64,000 bases of DNA from Acidiferrobacterales bacterium (GTDB taxonomy: Bacteria; Pseudomonadota; Gammaproteobacteria; Arenicellales; JAJDZL01): positions 1-64,000 of the forward strand of contig JAPPIB010000025.1 of NCBI GenBank assembly GCA_028820695.1, read 5' to 3'. Shown here in pieces: positions 19,782 to 30,320 of the stretch. Under the pieces are notes generated by a model. That model had not been told where the DNA came from, made no database searches, and was given only the letters and a program-made list of their open reading frames with translations. The position numbers and the translations under genes are program-made. Every line of letters starts with the position of its first letter. Position 1 is the first letter of the stretch.

Positions 19782-22700
19782 CTATAACGGTACGTTCAAA
19801 TAGTTTACGGTGACACTATCTTCACCCAGAATATTTTGCAACTCATCCAATAGATCCTCATTGATGCTTACCCGCCAATCATCACCAAGCGAGAATCTGG
19901 CACTCGAACCGCAAGTCGAAGAATATCTCACTTTGACAACGCTTTTGCCGACCCGATGCTTTTCCAATATATCCCTGAATTGACGAAAATGGTCTGAAGT
20001 GATGTCGCTTTGCTTCAAATCCAGCACGATTTCTGATGCCGGATGCTGCCTGACAGTGTCCAGTTTGACGGCATTGCTGACTAACAGTCTGGCAGAACCA
20101 TTGAATTGCTCCCCGGACAGAACGCCAACCAGGATTATCGGTTCGTTCTCGACAATTAGCTTGGACAAGCTATCAAAGTTTTCCGAATAGATGATAGCAA
20201 GAACCTCTCCTTTAGAGCCTTCAAGTTCAAAAAAGAGGTTATTCCCACCCTTTTTTCGTGCCTTGGTGACAGTTTTATTGAACACCCATCCGCAAAGAAT
20301 CAGTCGCTCGTCCTCTTGATTGGGCATCTGACCGACCGTTCCGGTCAATAATGTCTTGAATTCCTTTTCATATTTTTCACTGGGGTGGCCGCTGATGTAA
20401 ATTCCCAGAATCGCATGCTCCCGACGGAGCAGTTCGGAGCGCGTCCAAGGTTCGACTTCCTTGCTTGTCAATTCCATATCGTCGCTTTCCATGGTGCCGA
20501 ATAGATTCATTTGCCCGGACTTTTGTTCCTGCTCTTTCATTTGTGCGAAAGCATATGCGCTTTCGACATGCGCAAACAATTTCGCACGATTGGAATCAAA
20601 TGAATCAAATGCACCGGCGGCGGTCAGCACCTGACATGTGGACTTGCTGATCTGCGTCAGATCAACGCGGTTGCAAAAATCCGATAGACTTGAGAACTCG
20701 CCGCCATGGTCTCTAGCAGTTCTGATCGCATCGACAACCGGAGTACCGATTTGCTTCAGGGCGCCGAGACCGTAGAGGATTTCGGTGTCACTCACAGGAG
20801 TGAACTCATACGCACTGCGATTGATGTCCGGCAAAAGAAATTCAATGCCCTGTCGTTTTGAGTCGTTGTAGATTTTTGCCGTTGTCTCGACCTTTATATC
20901 AACCGACATGCATGCGGCCAGGAATTCCGTCCGGAAGTGCGTCTTCAGATATGCCGTACGGTAAGCCAGTAACGCGTAGGCAACGGAATGTGACTTGTTG
21001 AATCCGTAGCCGGCAAAACTCTCCATCAAGTCATAAACCTCGGCTGCGAGCTTCTTGTCATAACCTTTTTCTACCGAGCCGCTTACGAACCTTTCCCGTT
21101 GGAATTCCATTTCCTGCTTTACTTTCTTGCCCATTGCGTAGCGTAGGATATCCGCTTCACCCATCGAGTAGCCCGCCATGATCTGAGCAATCTTCATGAC
21201 TTGCTCCTGATAAAGGATCACGCCATGAGACTGATCAAGTACTTCTTTCAAATCATCATGTAAAGCATTGTAACTATTGTTATTGTGATTTTCGATGTAC
21301 ATCTTGTCCATGCCTGTCTGCAACGGCCCGGGCCGAAACAAGGCAAGCAATGCAACGAGGTCGCTGAATTTGTCTGGTTGAATTTCGCGGATCAATCGCT
21401 GCATTCCTCTGGACTCAAGCTGAAATATACCGACTGTCTGTCCGGTTCGTATGTATTCAAACGTATCCTCATCGTCCAGAGGAATGTCGTTCTCCGTGGC
21501 CGGAGCGCCAGGCACGTTCCTCTCATTCAGTCTTCGCAGCGTATCTGAGATGACCGTCAATGTAGTCAACCCGAGAAAGTCAAATTTGACGAGGCCTATT
21601 GCCTCCAGATCGTCTTTGTCAAAATGCGTAATTCCCCGACCGCTGTCACTATCAGCAAACAGAGCGGTATATTCAACAATTTCCGACGGAGCGATAACCA
21701 GGCCGCCTGGATGTTTGCCCTCATTACGAATCATTCCTTCGAGAGCCTGTGCGGTATCGATCAGTTCTTTGACTCTCGACTCACTGTTGTAGCGTAATTT
21801 CAGCTCCTTGTTTCGCTCCAGCGATCGTGCGAGTGTGATATTCAGATCCTGCGGAATCATTCTTGCCAACTCATCATAGAACTTGTAGTCGGGCCTCAAT
21901 GCCCGGCCGACATCCCGGACAACAGCCTTTGCGGCCATCGTGTTGTAGGTAATGATCTGTGCAACCTGATCCCGTCCGTATCTGTCTGCTACACGTTCAA
22001 TAATCCGATCGCGCTCCCGGACACAAAAATCGATATCAAAGTCGGGCGGGGAAACTCGTTCGGGATTCAGGAAACGCTCGAAAATCAAATCGTGCTCAAT
22101 CGGGTCAATCGCTGTAATTTCGAGACAGTACGCAACGAGCGAGCCTGCCCCGGACCCCCGTCCAGGACCGACAGGTATGCCATTGGATTTTGCCCAAGCA
22201 ATGATGTCTGCCACGATCAGAAAGTAGCCTGCATAATTTGTCTTGCAGATTATGTCCAGCTCTTCATTGAGCCGGTTCTCATAGCGATCGTCTGTGCGTC
22301 CTTGCAGAATCTTCTGCAGGCCCTCCCTGCTCAATCTTTCCAGGTATTTTTCTATGCTAGGCTCTTCGATCGACACCGGATACGCTGGCATATGACTCTT
22401 GGTCATGTTGAATCGGAGATTGCAGCGTTTGGCGATCTCAAGTGAATTCTCAAGTGCGTTCGGCAGATCAGCGAAGCGTTCACTCATTTCATCCGCTGAG
22501 CGAAAGTATTGTTCGGCGGTGTAATTCGATCTTCGGGAAGCATCCGATAACGACGTTCGCTCTTGGATACAGACCTTGACCTCATGGACTTCGTAATCTT
22601 CCTTGCTCAGGAATCTCGGCTGATGGGTGGCGACTATCGGTGTATTGGTTGAACTCGCCAATTCCAAGACGCCGGCTTCGTATGCGGCTTCATGTTGCCC

Positions 22701-23216
22701 GTCAAATCTGGACACCTCAAGATAAAACCTGTCGTCAAAAATCTCGCGCAGGCGACTGATGGCCTTGTGCGCCTCATCATTTTTATTCAGCAGCAGTTTC
22801 TGCCCGATCTCACCTTGCTGTGCACCGGAAAGAGCGACCAGTCCCTGACAGGAAGACGGGGTGAACCAATCCTCTCGCATGAGCACGCTCCCGCTCGAAC
22901 TGACCTGATTGTGGGCTCTGCTTACGAGAGTACACAGGGCGCGATACCCGTCATTGTTCTGACACAGCAATACCAGGGTGAAAGGAGAGGCAGGGTTGTT
23001 CCTGTTCTCCACCTGGACTTCTGAACCGATGATTGGTTTGACCCCCATCTTGACACAGGCTGTATATGCCTTGATGGCACTGTACAGATTTCGATACTCC
23101 GTTACGGCTACAGCAGGCATTCCCAGTTCAACCGTGCGCGAAACCAGATCATCGATCCGGATGATGCTGTCGGACACAGAGTACTCAGTGCGGACACGAA
23201 GGTGTACGAAGCTCAT
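19782..23216 (-). CDS. dnaE: DNA polymerase III alpha subunit
   Basis: DnaE (1144 residues) is the replicative polymerase. The catalytic aspartates lie in PPDFDIDFC, the palm/fingers region contains [14 protein letters not shown] and the [17 protein letters not shown] and [20 protein letters not shown] blocks, and a beta-clamp binding motif QMNLFG sits at about residues 925-930. The N-terminal PHP domain has lost its metal ligands: LRVRTEYS replaces the HxH pattern and VTEYRN replaces the usual TDHGN, as in E. coli, which implies a separate proofreading subunit (DnaQ, not in this window). Its ATG overlaps the rnhB stop by four bases. Confidence 0.97.
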   Translation of the reverse strand: MSFVHLRVRTEYSVSDSIIRIDDLVSRTVELGMPAVAVTEYRNLYSAIKAYTACVKMGVKPIIGSEVQVENRNNPASPFTLVLLCQNNDGYRALCTLVSRAHNQVSSSGSVLMREDWFTPSSCQGLVALSGAQQGEIGQKLLLNKNDEAHKAISRLREIFDDRFYLEVSRFDGQHEAAYEAGVLELASSTNTPIVATHQPRFLSKEDYEVHEVKVCIQERTSLSDASRRSNYTAEQYFRSADEMSERFADLPNALENSLEIAKRCNLRFNMTKSHMPAYPVSIEEPSIEKYLERLSREGLQKILQGRTDDRYENRLNEELDIICKTNYAGYFLIVADIIAWAKSNGIPVGPGRGSGAGSLVAYCLEITAIDPIEHDLIFERFLNPERVSPPDFDIDFCVRERDRIIERVADRYGRDQVAQIITYNTMAAKAVVRDVGRALRPDYKFYDELARMIPQDLNITLARSLERNKELKLRYNSESRVKELIDTAQALEGMIRNEGKHPGGLVIAPSEIVEYTALFADSDSGRGITHFDKDDLEAIGLVKFDFLGLTTLTVISDTLRRLNERNVPGAPATENDIPLDDEDTFEYIRTGQTVGIFQLESRGMQRLIREIQPDKFSDLVALLALFRPGPLQTGMDKMYIENHNNNSYNALHDDLKEVLDQSHGVILYQEQVMKIAQIMAGYSMGEADILRYAMGKKVKQEMEFQRERFVSGSVEKGYDKKLAAEVYDLMESFAGYGFNKSHSVAYALLAYRTAYLKTHFRTEFLAACMSVDIKVETTAKIYNDSKRQGIEFLLPDINRSAYEFTPVSDTEILYGLGALKQIGTPVVDAIRTARDHGGEFSSLSDFCNRVDLTQISKSTCQVLTAAGAFDSFDSNRAKLFAHVESAYAFAQMKEQEQKSGQMNLFGTMESDDMELTSKEVEPWTRSELLRREHAILGIYISGHPSEKYEKEFKTLLTGTVGQMPNQEDERLILCGWVFNKTVTKARKKGGNNLFFELEGSKGEVLAIIYSENFDSLSKLIVENEPIILVGVLSGEQFNGSARLLVSNAVKLDTVRQHPASEIVLDLKQSDITSDHFRQFRDILEKHRVGKSVVKVRYSSTCGSSARFSLGDDWRVSINEDLLDELQNILGEDSVTVNYLNVPL

Positions 23217-23806
23217 GAGAAAAAACTCGGCCTGCTGCGTTCAATGACTTGCCGCACTGGGGCGAAACTCTTACGATGTATGGCTGTGGCGCCATTAATT
23301 CGCAGTGCCTGCAGATGAAATGGGGTGCCGTAACCGACATTGCTTCGCAGACCGTACTCGGGATACTCTTTCTCATAGGCATGCATCAGTTTGTCCCGGG
23401 TATGCTTGGCCAATATCGATGCAGCCGAGATTACGGGAACGTAAAGGTCGCCTTTTACAATCGCCTGGACCGGAACACGGATATCAGGACGTTGATTGCC
23501 ATCGACCAGAACGAGGTCCGGTTCGCATTCCAGGCTTTCAATCGCGCGCTTCATGCCCAGCATGGTGGTCTTGAGTATGTTGTAACGGTCAATCTCTTCC
23601 ACGCTCCCGACTCCGATCGCCCAGCTAACGCAGTATTTCTTGATCTGTTTTGACAGACGTCGGCGCTGTTTATAGGTCAGTTTCTTGGAATCGGTCAGAT
23701 TGTCAATTTTAATTTCGCTTCCCAGGATCACCGCCGCGCACACTACGGGTCCCGCCAAGGCCCCGCGACCGGCTTCATCGACTCCTGCAACCCTCACTTC
23801 AGTCAT
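23213..23806 (-). CDS. rnhB: Ribonuclease HII
   Basis: RnhB (197 residues) nicks DNA at embedded ribonucleotides and removes RNA from RNA-DNA hybrids. The active-site motif GVDEAGRG supplies the Asp-Glu pair, followed by DSKKLTYKQR, the LVDGNQRPD block and the KEYPEYGLRSNVGYGTPFH block. The start is set at the ATG at 23806, which overlaps the end of lpxB by eight bases; the open frame extends 15 codons further but the family starts near TEVRVAGVDEAGRG. The lpxB-rnhB-dnaE order is the usual one. Confidence 0.95.
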   Translation of the reverse strand: MTEVRVAGVDEAGRGALAGPVVCAAVILGSEIKIDNLTDSKKLTYKQRRRLSKQIKKYCVSWAIGVGSVEEIDRYNILKTTMLGMKRAIESLECEPDLVLVDGNQRPDIRVPVQAIVKGDLYVPVISAASILAKHTRDKLMHAYEKEYPEYGLRSNVGYGTPFHLQALRINGATAIHRKSFAPVRQVIERSRPSFFS

Positions 23807-24968
23807 TTTCCAGAATCCTGACGATTTCCTCCGCCGCCCTCGCGCTGGCATTGCAGTTCAGCGACTTTCTGAACCCGTCAAATTGATCCAGCACGTTTTC
23901 CCTGTATGCGGAATCTTCCAGATATCTGTTGATTTCCTCTGTCAGGTTATCGACCGTACAGTCGCCTTGCATGAACTCGGGAATGACCGGCGACGATCCA
24001 AGATGATTCAACACTGAATAATGCTTGACGTGTCCGAGCAGCTTGAGCACGACGAGTGACAGCAACGAAATCCGATAGGCAACCACGACCGGCTTGCGGC
24101 ACAATGCGGCTTCAAGCGCTGCAGTTCCTGAAGCGAGCAGGACGACATCGGCTGTTGCAATCACTTCGATGGAATTTCGGTCAACAACCTGTATTGGCAG
24201 GTTTGGTGCAATCTGCTCCACTTTGTGGCTGAATGCGGTCTGGATCTCATTGCTTGCGGCCGGTGTGATGAATTTGATCTGCGGATGTGATTTTTGAAGT
24301 TCCAGCGCAGTCCTGAGAAAGACCTCTGCAAGTCGATTGACCTCACTCATTCTGCTTCCCGGAAGAATTGCGATCACTGTATCGTTGCCGCTTAGTCCAA
24401 ATCGAGCCCGTGCGGCTTGCAGTGGCTCGAGTGCGATCTCGTCAGCAAGCGGGTGGCCCACATAGGCAAATGGAACCTGCTGATCGTAAATCCTGTCTTC
24501 AAAGGGATAAATTGTCAGAATCTTGCTTACCGCCCGTTTGATCTTTCGGATTCTATAGCCTCGCCAGGCCCAGATTGACGGTCCGACGTATTGCACAGTT
24601 GGCACTCCAGCCTTTCGCAGTCGTTTTTCGACTCCGAGATTGAAGTCCGGCGCGTCAACACCGATGTAAATGTCTGGTTTGTTCTCCAGCAGCCTTGCAA
24701 TCAGATTCCTTCTGATCGCAAGGATACTGCGGACTCGACCGAACAAGCCCTCCATGCCGATGCTGTTGATCGCGTCGATGGAATACATGGCGGTCGCGCC
24801 TTCTGCGATCATCTTCGGGCCGCAAATTCCGGTCACCTCAAATTGCAGGTCATGTTGTCTCATCGCGCGGATAAGTCCGGCAGCGAGGTGATCGCCTGAC
24901 GCTTCACCTGCTACCATGCTGATCCGCCTTACTGCCCGCTCACCTGTCAATGTTCTATCGTACGACAC
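23799..24968 (-). CDS. lpxB: Lipid-A-disaccharide synthase
   Basis: LpxB (389 residues) condenses UDP-diacylglucosamine and lipid X into the lipid A disaccharide at the inner face of the inner membrane. The N-terminal MVAGEASGDHLAAGLI motif, the IGVDAPDFNLGVEKRLR block, YVGPSIWAWRGYRIRKIK and LPGSRMSEVNRL are characteristic, as is the VLLASGTAALEAALCRKPVVVAYR block. The frame begins with GTG at 24968, overlapping lpxA by 14 bases; TTG at 24950 or ATG at 24917 (with AAGG upstream) are possible, but the ATG would remove half of the first beta strand. Confidence 0.94.
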   Translation of the reverse strand: MSYDRTLTGERAVRRISMVAGEASGDHLAAGLIRAMRQHDLQFEVTGICGPKMIAEGATAMYSIDAINSIGMEGLFGRVRSILAIRRNLIARLLENKPDIYIGVDAPDFNLGVEKRLRKAGVPTVQYVGPSIWAWRGYRIRKIKRAVSKILTIYPFEDRIYDQQVPFAYVGHPLADEIALEPLQAARARFGLSGNDTVIAILPGSRMSEVNRLAEVFLRTALELQKSHPQIKFITPAASNEIQTAFSHKVEQIAPNLPIQVVDRNSIEVIATADVVLLASGTAALEAALCRKPVVVAYRISLLSLVVLKLLGHVKHYSVLNHLGSSPVIPEFMQGDCTVDNLTEEINRYLEDSAYRENVLDQFDGFRKSLNCNASARAAEEIVRILEND

Positions 24969-25725
24969 CGCGCTCGGTCGAACCTAGGAATTCAAGCAAG
25001 ACCCTGACGCAGGCATCTTCACGGGTTCCTGCGTCGAGCGCTTCGGGTAACTTCTCAAGCTTGACGTTCTTGCGAAAGAATAATTTGAAAACCTTGCTCA
25101 ACGCCGATATGGACTGCTGACTGAATCCTCTTCGGGAAAGTCCGCGCGAGTTAATGGCAATTGAGCGCGCCGGATTTCCATTGACAGTGACAAATGGCGC
25201 GACATCCTGACGAAGAATCGTATTGATTCCGGTCATGCAATGCGTCCCGATCCGGCAACTCTGGTGGATCATGGTGAATCCGCTCAGGAATGCGTAATCG
25301 CCAACGCAGACATGTCCGGCAATGTTGGTGCCGTTGACAAATACGCAGTTGTTTCCAATATCGCAATCATGGCCGACGTGCACGTAAGCCATGAGATAGT
25401 TATCGTCCCCGATTGTGGTAACGCCTCGATCCGATGCGGTTCCCCGACTGATCGTGACAAATTCGCGGATAGTGTTGTTATCGCCGATCCTGAGCCCGGT
25501 GGCTTCGCCTTGATAATGAACGGATTGGGGTTCACCACCGATTACGGCGAACTCATGGACGCGATTGCCCTCACCCATCCGGGTGTGACTGCGTATGACT
25601 GAGTGGCTGCCAATATGTGAATTGTTTCCGATCTCGACGTCATCTTCCACCGTCGCGTAAGCATCGATTCTGACATTATCGCCAATCCTGACATCCGATG
25701 CTACGAGCGCCGTCGGGTCAATCAT
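24955..25725 (-). CDS. lpxA: UDP-N-acetylglucosamine acyltransferase
   Basis: LpxA (256 residues) transfers a 3-hydroxyacyl chain from acyl carrier protein to the 3-position of UDP-GlcNAc, the first step of lipid A synthesis. The left-handed beta helix is made of hexapeptide repeats (IGDNVR, IGNNSH, MGEGNR, IGDDNY and others), the catalytic histidine is in NIAGHVCVGD, and the C-terminal RRGFSQQSISAL helix is typical. The segment after the catalytic histidine reads AFLSGFTMIHQSC instead of the E. coli-like AIIGGMTAVHQFC, which may matter given the GnnA/GnnB-like genes at 48043-50114. The ATG abuts the fabZ stop. Confidence 0.95.
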   Translation of the reverse strand: MIDPTALVASDVRIGDNVRIDAYATVEDDVEIGNNSHIGSHSVIRSHTRMGEGNRVHEFAVIGGEPQSVHYQGEATGLRIGDNNTIREFVTISRGTASDRGVTTIGDDNYLMAYVHVGHDCDIGNNCVFVNGTNIAGHVCVGDYAFLSGFTMIHQSCRIGTHCMTGINTILRQDVAPFVTVNGNPARSIAINSRGLSRRGFSQQSISALSKVFKLFFRKNVKLEKLPEALDAGTREDACVRVLLEFLGSTERGVVR

Positions 25726-26166
25726 TCACAGTTCCTGGAAAGTGAACAACATTTCAGCACTGCATACCACGACGTCATCCACTTTTGCATCTGCGGCGGT
25801 CTTCCATACATCCTTGATTTTTCGCACGGTGCGTGTCTCAATCGTGATGCAATCCCCCGGAACGACCTGTCGTTTGAAACGTGCCTTGTCAACTCCCGCA
25901 AACAGATACACCCTGTTGTCGTCGGCTTTCGCGCCAAGTGCCAGACTTGCCATGATGGCCGACGCCTGAACCATGGCCTCAAGTATGAGCACACCTGGAA
26001 AAACCGGCCAGTGCGGAAAATGTCCCTGAAAGATGGGTTCGTTTACACTTATAGCCTTGATGGCGACCAATGAATCGTCCGTGTAGTCAATTACACGGTC
26101 GATCATCAGCATCGGATAACGGTGTGGCAGAAGTTCCCTGATTTCAATTGCTGACAACGACGGCAT
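25726..26166 (-). CDS. fabZ: 3-hydroxyacyl-[acyl-carrier-protein] dehydratase FabZ
   Basis: FabZ (146 residues) dehydrates 3-hydroxyacyl-ACP in fatty acid elongation and so competes with LpxA and LpxD for 3-hydroxyacyl-ACP. The catalytic histidine lies in LPHRYPMLMIDRV and the glutamate in VFPGVLILEAMVQA; the FQGHFPHWPVFPG segment is diagnostic. It sits between lpxD and lpxA, as in most Gram-negatives, 33 bases after lpxD and directly adjacent to lpxA. Confidence 0.96.
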   Translation of the reverse strand: MPSLSAIEIRELLPHRYPMLMIDRVIDYTDDSLVAIKAISVNEPIFQGHFPHWPVFPGVLILEAMVQASAIMASLALGAKADDNRVYLFAGVDKARFKRQVVPGDCITIETRTVRKIKDVWKTAADAKVDDVVVCSAEMLFTFQEL

Positions 26167-26199
26167 CTTTGATTCTCACTGTAATACTGATATGGAAAC

Positions 26200-27255
26200 C
26201 TATTTCTTCGGCTTGTCGGTGGAACCGGATGATGCTTCCTTGATCATCCTCGAGAGGCTTGCCAGACTGCGTTTCCACTCTGACGCCTCCTTTGCCGGAA
26301 TACTTGAGGAATACGATCCACTGGTGGCAATTGATTTGGTGATCAGGCTGCAGGCCTGCACCGTAACATCATCGGCAATTTCGACATGACTGACGATACT
26401 GACTTGGCCACCCAAAACACAACGCTTGCCGATTTTCGCACTTCCCGCAATACCGACATTGCCTACGATGAGTGAATGATCGCCGATTTCCACGTTGTGA
26501 CCGATTTGAACATTATTGTCGATTTTCACTCCGTTTCCGATGATTGTGCTACGGACGGAGCCGCGATCGATGCTGGTTGATGCCCCGATATCCACGTCAT
26601 CACCTATCGTCACGCCACCAATATTTCTGATGTAATTCCATTGCCTGCCATCCCATTCGTAGCTGAAACCGGACGCGCCGAGCACGACGCATGAATAAAT
26701 TCTGCAGTTGCGACCGATGACGCAGTGTCCGTAGATGGACACATTGAAATCGACTGTTGTACCCGGTCCAATGATAACGTCATCGCCAATAACGGTTCCA
26801 GCACCGATTACTGCATTATCGCCTATGTCGACATTTTCACCTACGACCACGTTGGCTTCAATGCGTGCGGAATCTGCGATTTTTGCGGTTGGGTGAACGA
26901 ACGCGGATTGCGCAATATACGCTGCACTGTTTGCCGGTTCAGGATGCATGAGATCAACAATCTGTGCAAAAGCGATTCGTGAATTCCGGGCGAGCAAACA
27001 ATCTCCTTCGTAACCCCAGTTGTTTCCTTCCGGCAGAATCACAATCCCTGCTGACGTGGACTGCAAGTATCGTTTCTGGGCGATGGTCGAACAGTGGCTG
27101 ATGGCATCTTCCTGGGCATGTCGCAGCTCATCGACATGGGTTACGGACTTATTTGCGTTGCCTTGTACACGCCCGCCCACCTGTTCAGCCAATTCGGAGA
27201 GTGTCCATTTCCCCAAGTCTGACTTACTGGGACGCAGGCGTATTGTGTAACTCAT
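26200..27255 (-). CDS. lpxD: UDP-3-O-(3-hydroxyacyl)glucosamine N-acyltransferase
   Basis: LpxD (351 residues) adds the second, N-linked, hydroxyacyl chain to the lipid A precursor. An N-terminal uridine-binding domain (TLSELAEQVGGRVQGN) is followed by a long hexapeptide-repeat helix (IADSARIEANVVVGENVDIGDN and similar), with the catalytic histidine in VQIGHNVEIGD. A C-terminal helical extension follows. The ATG at 27255 overlaps the skp end by 32 bases; a TTG at 27216, just before GKWTLSELAEQ, is an alternative start. Confidence 0.95.
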   Translation of the reverse strand: MSYTIRLRPSKSDLGKWTLSELAEQVGGRVQGNANKSVTHVDELRHAQEDAISHCSTIAQKRYLQSTSAGIVILPEGNNWGYEGDCLLARNSRIAFAQIVDLMHPEPANSAAYIAQSAFVHPTAKIADSARIEANVVVGENVDIGDNAVIGAGTVIGDDVIIGPGTTVDFNVSIYGHCVIGRNCRIYSCVVLGASGFSYEWDGRQWNYIRNIGGVTIGDDVDIGASTSIDRGSVRSTIIGNGVKIDNNVQIGHNVEIGDHSLIVGNVGIAGSAKIGKRCVLGGQVSIVSHVEIADDVTVQACSLITKSIATSGSYSSSIPAKEASEWKRSLASLSRMIKEASSGSTDKPKK

Positions 27256-27847
27256 GGAGTTTATTCAGTATCTCATCTGTAATGTCGACTTCATCGCTAA
27301 CCCAGACGATTGGTTCCTGGACTATGAGATCGAATCCCTCATCTTCCGCAACCTGCAGAATAACTGAGCTGATGAAGTTTTGAAGATCGGTCAATTCCTC
27401 GTTTCGAAGAAAATTGAAATCTTCTTCGTAGTCCAGCCGACCCCGCTCAAATTCCCTGTTGAGCGATCTGAACTCTGCTTCCAGCCGTCTTCGATCGTTC
27501 GAATCTTCTTCGGAGTCGAGAATGTCGGCAATCTGCTTCAGCGTCGCTTCCATGTCTTCGAGCTCTTTCTTGCGGTCCGCGAAACTCTCCACCAGGTATT
27601 CGAACGCCGCTATGCCTTGCGGGGCTTCGTTCATCAGGGTATTGGCGTTGACGTAGCCGATCTTTGGAAAACCGGAGTTCTTCAGACCGGAAGAAGATGG
27701 TTGCTGTGTGTCTGGAGAAGAGACAGATCCAGTATCCGTGTCGGAAGAAGTGGTCGAATCCTGGGCATGGGAGCCAACGTAAGCAAGCATCAATATTGCG
27801 AAACCGGCTGGCAGAAGCCAATGCAAGTGGAATCTGGACGGGTTCAT
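27224..27847 (-). CDS. skp: Periplasmic chaperone Skp/OmpH family protein
   Basis: This 207-residue protein carries a signal peptide (hydrophobic segment about residues 9-28, ending near SHA), a low-complexity Ser/Thr/Asp linker, and a Skp-type domain starting at KIGYVNANTLMNEAP. A long charged coiled-coil region (about residues 88-155) gives the tentacle helices. Skp delivers unfolded outer membrane proteins to BamA, its upstream neighbour. The linker between signal peptide and Skp domain is longer than in E. coli Skp (161 residues). Confidence 0.88.
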   Translation of the reverse strand: MNPSRFHLHWLLPAGFAILMLAYVGSHAQDSTTSSDTDTGSVSSPDTQQPSSSGLKNSGFPKIGYVNANTLMNEAPQGIAAFEYLVESFADRKKELEDMEATLKQIADILDSEEDSNDRRRLEAEFRSLNREFERGRLDYEEDFNFLRNEELTDLQNFISSVILQVAEDEGFDLIVQEPIVWVSDEVDITDEILNKLHELHNTPASQ

Positions 27848-27851
27848 TCAG

Positions 27852-30320
27852 TTATTCTCCCTGAAGATATCCCAGAGTGATCTGGAACTTGTCTGTCCGA
27901 TCGCCGGGTTTTTCCTTGATTGGTACCGCATAACTGATACCGAATGGACCGATCGGCGAGAGCCATTCAAACCCGGCCCCTGCCGCAGCCCGCAAATTAC
28001 TGAAACTGAATTTCTCATGTCCAGGAAAATCCGCCCGTGTTTGTTGACGTTCCACGGCTGCCATTCCGTCCTTCATTATCGTCCTTGTCGAAGTGTATGC
28101 TTTGCCATAGTGCTTGTCTGACATCATGAACGTATTGCCAGCATCGACGAACAGCGAAAAACGTTTGTCCTCACTGTCCCGTGTTCCAAAAAATGGCAGG
28201 AACAGTTCGGCGCGCCCCAGAAAACGCAAGTCACCGCCGATAGCACGGCTGGCAGCACACTCTTCGTACGTAATTTCTTCGGCTGTATCATCAGTAGCTG
28301 CTTTAAATTTACGACAAATTTCCCTAGGTCCCAGAGTGATACTGTCAAAACCTCGGAGCGATGCGGAACCGCTCATGAAATAGTTGTGATAAAACGGCAA
28401 TCCACTGCTGCCGTAGTCAACGCGACTGGAAAGACGCAGTGTCATGTCATTGCCAATCGGAAAGAAATGCGCATAACTGCCGCTCACTGTGACGAAATCC
28501 TGATCCCCGGCGGACGTGCGTACAGCCAAACCCAGATTACTGCCACTTGTTGCAAAAATAGCGCGATTTCTCGTGTCCCGTCGATAAGAGACTGTACCGA
28601 TTCCCGCATTGCCCTTGGGATGGAATCGTCTGAAATCATAAATCCGAAAATCGGTACTTGTAGTCGGTTCTAATTCCTCCGTATCTGCAGGCGCAACGCT
28701 TACCATCTTGTATTGAGACGCTGCAATCGAAACGCCTATATTGGAGACTTCAGAAATCGGGAACCGATAGTTCACCCCAAACTGTGTTCTATCCAACTGG
28801 TAAATTGACGTGGACGCCGTCTCTGAAGTGTCGGACTCACTGTGATCGATACTGAAACCACGCGCAACTCCGTCCAGCGTATAGTACGGATTCGTATAGT
28901 CCAGCAAGAATGAATTGGTAACCTTCCCCAAGTCAGCGCTCAAGGAAAGTTCCTTTCCGGTTCCATAAAGATTTCTCTGCCTGATACTGAAGTTGAACGA
29001 TGCCTTTTCGGAATCGCTGTACCCGACCCCAAAAAGCAGTGTGCCGGTCAGACTCTCCTCAATTTGCACGATAAGGTCAACCTGATCATCCGCTTCAGGC
29101 ACATCAACAATCTGGATATCAACAGACGTGAACAATCCCAACCGACCCAGTCGTGCCCTGGACTGCTGTATCTGCTCTGAAGAGTATCGACCACCTTCGT
29201 AGATTCGCATCTCGCGGCGAATCACCTCATCTTCGGTGGACACATTCCCGGTGATTGTGATTCTGCGCACATACGTCAGCTTGCCGGGCTTGACAACGTA
29301 GTTCACATCGATGGTTTGCTCCTCGTCATTGATCGTAGGCAGCGGATCGACCTGCGCTCGGGCGTATCCCTCGTCGGCGAATTCGTTGGTAATTCTGTTT
29401 CGAGTATCGCTGACCCGATTGAATGAATAAAGATCGCCCGGCATGACCTCAATCAACTGGTCCAATTCGGCCTGGTCAACGACATCCTCTGAAGCAGTGA
29501 TCTCGGAACTTCCGAAACGGTACTGCGCCCCTTCCGACAAGGTGATCACGATCAGAATCCCTTCCCTGTCGTCCGCAATGAAAACTCGCGAGGAGACGAG
29601 GGTAATGTTGATATAACCCTGATCGTGGTAATGATTTGCGATTGCTTCAAGGTCAGCCCGCAACTTGGCGCGATTGTAGCGATTGTTCCTGTTCAGGAAC
29701 CCCAGTGACTTTTTCGTCGTGAGTTCCATAACGTCCAGCAAATCCGCCTCAGAGACATTTTCGGTCCCGATGAACCGGATTTCCTTGATCAATGCAACCT
29801 TGCCTTCAAAAACCGTAAATACCAGATCGACGCGATTGCGTTCAATGGGTATGACAGCGACGGAAATGTCTACGTTGAAATGTCCGACTTCGACATAAGC
29901 CTGTTTCATTTCCGCAATGAAGCTATCGACCAGATCAGGATTGTAGATATCGCCGGCAGCCATGCTTCCGGTTTTCAAGGCTTCCTCGATGGGCTCATCC
30001 TTGATCTTCTTGTTACCTTCGATCTCAATGGATGCAATGGTCGGTCGCTCTACGACCGAGACGATCAAGGTGTCATCCTCTCTCCCGAGTTGCACATCGT
30101 CAAACAATCCAGTGGCATAAAGTGATTGGATTGCCGTGGCGGAGACCTCGTCATTCATCTCATCGCCGACTCGCACGGGTAACGCGACGAAAACAGCCCC
30201 TGCCGTGACCCGTTGCAATCCCTGGATCTTGATATCACCGATCGTAAATGGTTCCAGGGCTCTCGCGGCTGTAGTCAGGACCAAGACTGCCAAACCAAAC
30301 CAAAGTAGTTTCGTCTTCAT
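27852..30320 (-). CDS. bamA: Outer membrane assembly factor BamA
   Basis: BamA (822 residues) inserts beta-barrel proteins into the outer membrane. A signal peptide (residues 1-21, ending at ARA) is followed by five POTRA domains, the first beginning FTIGDIKIQGLQRV, and by the C-terminal 16-stranded barrel. The barrel includes the FMSGSASLRGFDS segment with the conserved RGF of loop 6. The protein ends in LGYLQGE, which differs from the usual terminal aromatic signature of the last strand. Its ATG overlaps the rseP stop by one base (TGATG). Confidence 0.95.
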   Translation of the reverse strand: MKTKLLWFGLAVLVLTTAARALEPFTIGDIKIQGLQRVTAGAVFVALPVRVGDEMNDEVSATAIQSLYATGLFDDVQLGREDDTLIVSVVERPTIASIEIEGNKKIKDEPIEEALKTGSMAAGDIYNPDLVDSFIAEMKQAYVEVGHFNVDISVAVIPIERNRVDLVFTVFEGKVALIKEIRFIGTENVSEADLLDVMELTTKKSLGFLNRNNRYNRAKLRADLEAIANHYHDQGYINITLVSSRVFIADDREGILIVITLSEGAQYRFGSSEITASEDVVDQAELDQLIEVMPGDLYSFNRVSDTRNRITNEFADEGYARAQVDPLPTINDEEQTIDVNYVVKPGKLTYVRRITITGNVSTEDEVIRREMRIYEGGRYSSEQIQQSRARLGRLGLFTSVDIQIVDVPEADDQVDLIVQIEESLTGTLLFGVGYSDSEKASFNFSIRQRNLYGTGKELSLSADLGKVTNSFLLDYTNPYYTLDGVARGFSIDHSESDTSETASTSIYQLDRTQFGVNYRFPISEVSNIGVSIAASQYKMVSVAPADTEELEPTTSTDFRIYDFRRFHPKGNAGIGTVSYRRDTRNRAIFATSGSNLGLAVRTSAGDQDFVTVSGSYAHFFPIGNDMTLRLSSRVDYGSSGLPFYHNYFMSGSASLRGFDSITLGPREICRKFKAATDDTAEEITYEECAASRAIGGDLRFLGRAELFLPFFGTRDSEDKRFSLFVDAGNTFMMSDKHYGKAYTSTRTIMKDGMAAVERQQTRADFPGHEKFSFSNLRAAAGAGFEWLSPIGPFGISYAVPIKEKPGDRTDKFQITLGYLQGE

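Noticed and set aside
19782-23216. Degenerate PHP domain of DnaE as a sign of novelty
   Set aside because: Loss of PHP metal ligands is also found in E. coli-type DnaE and goes with a separate DnaQ proofreader.
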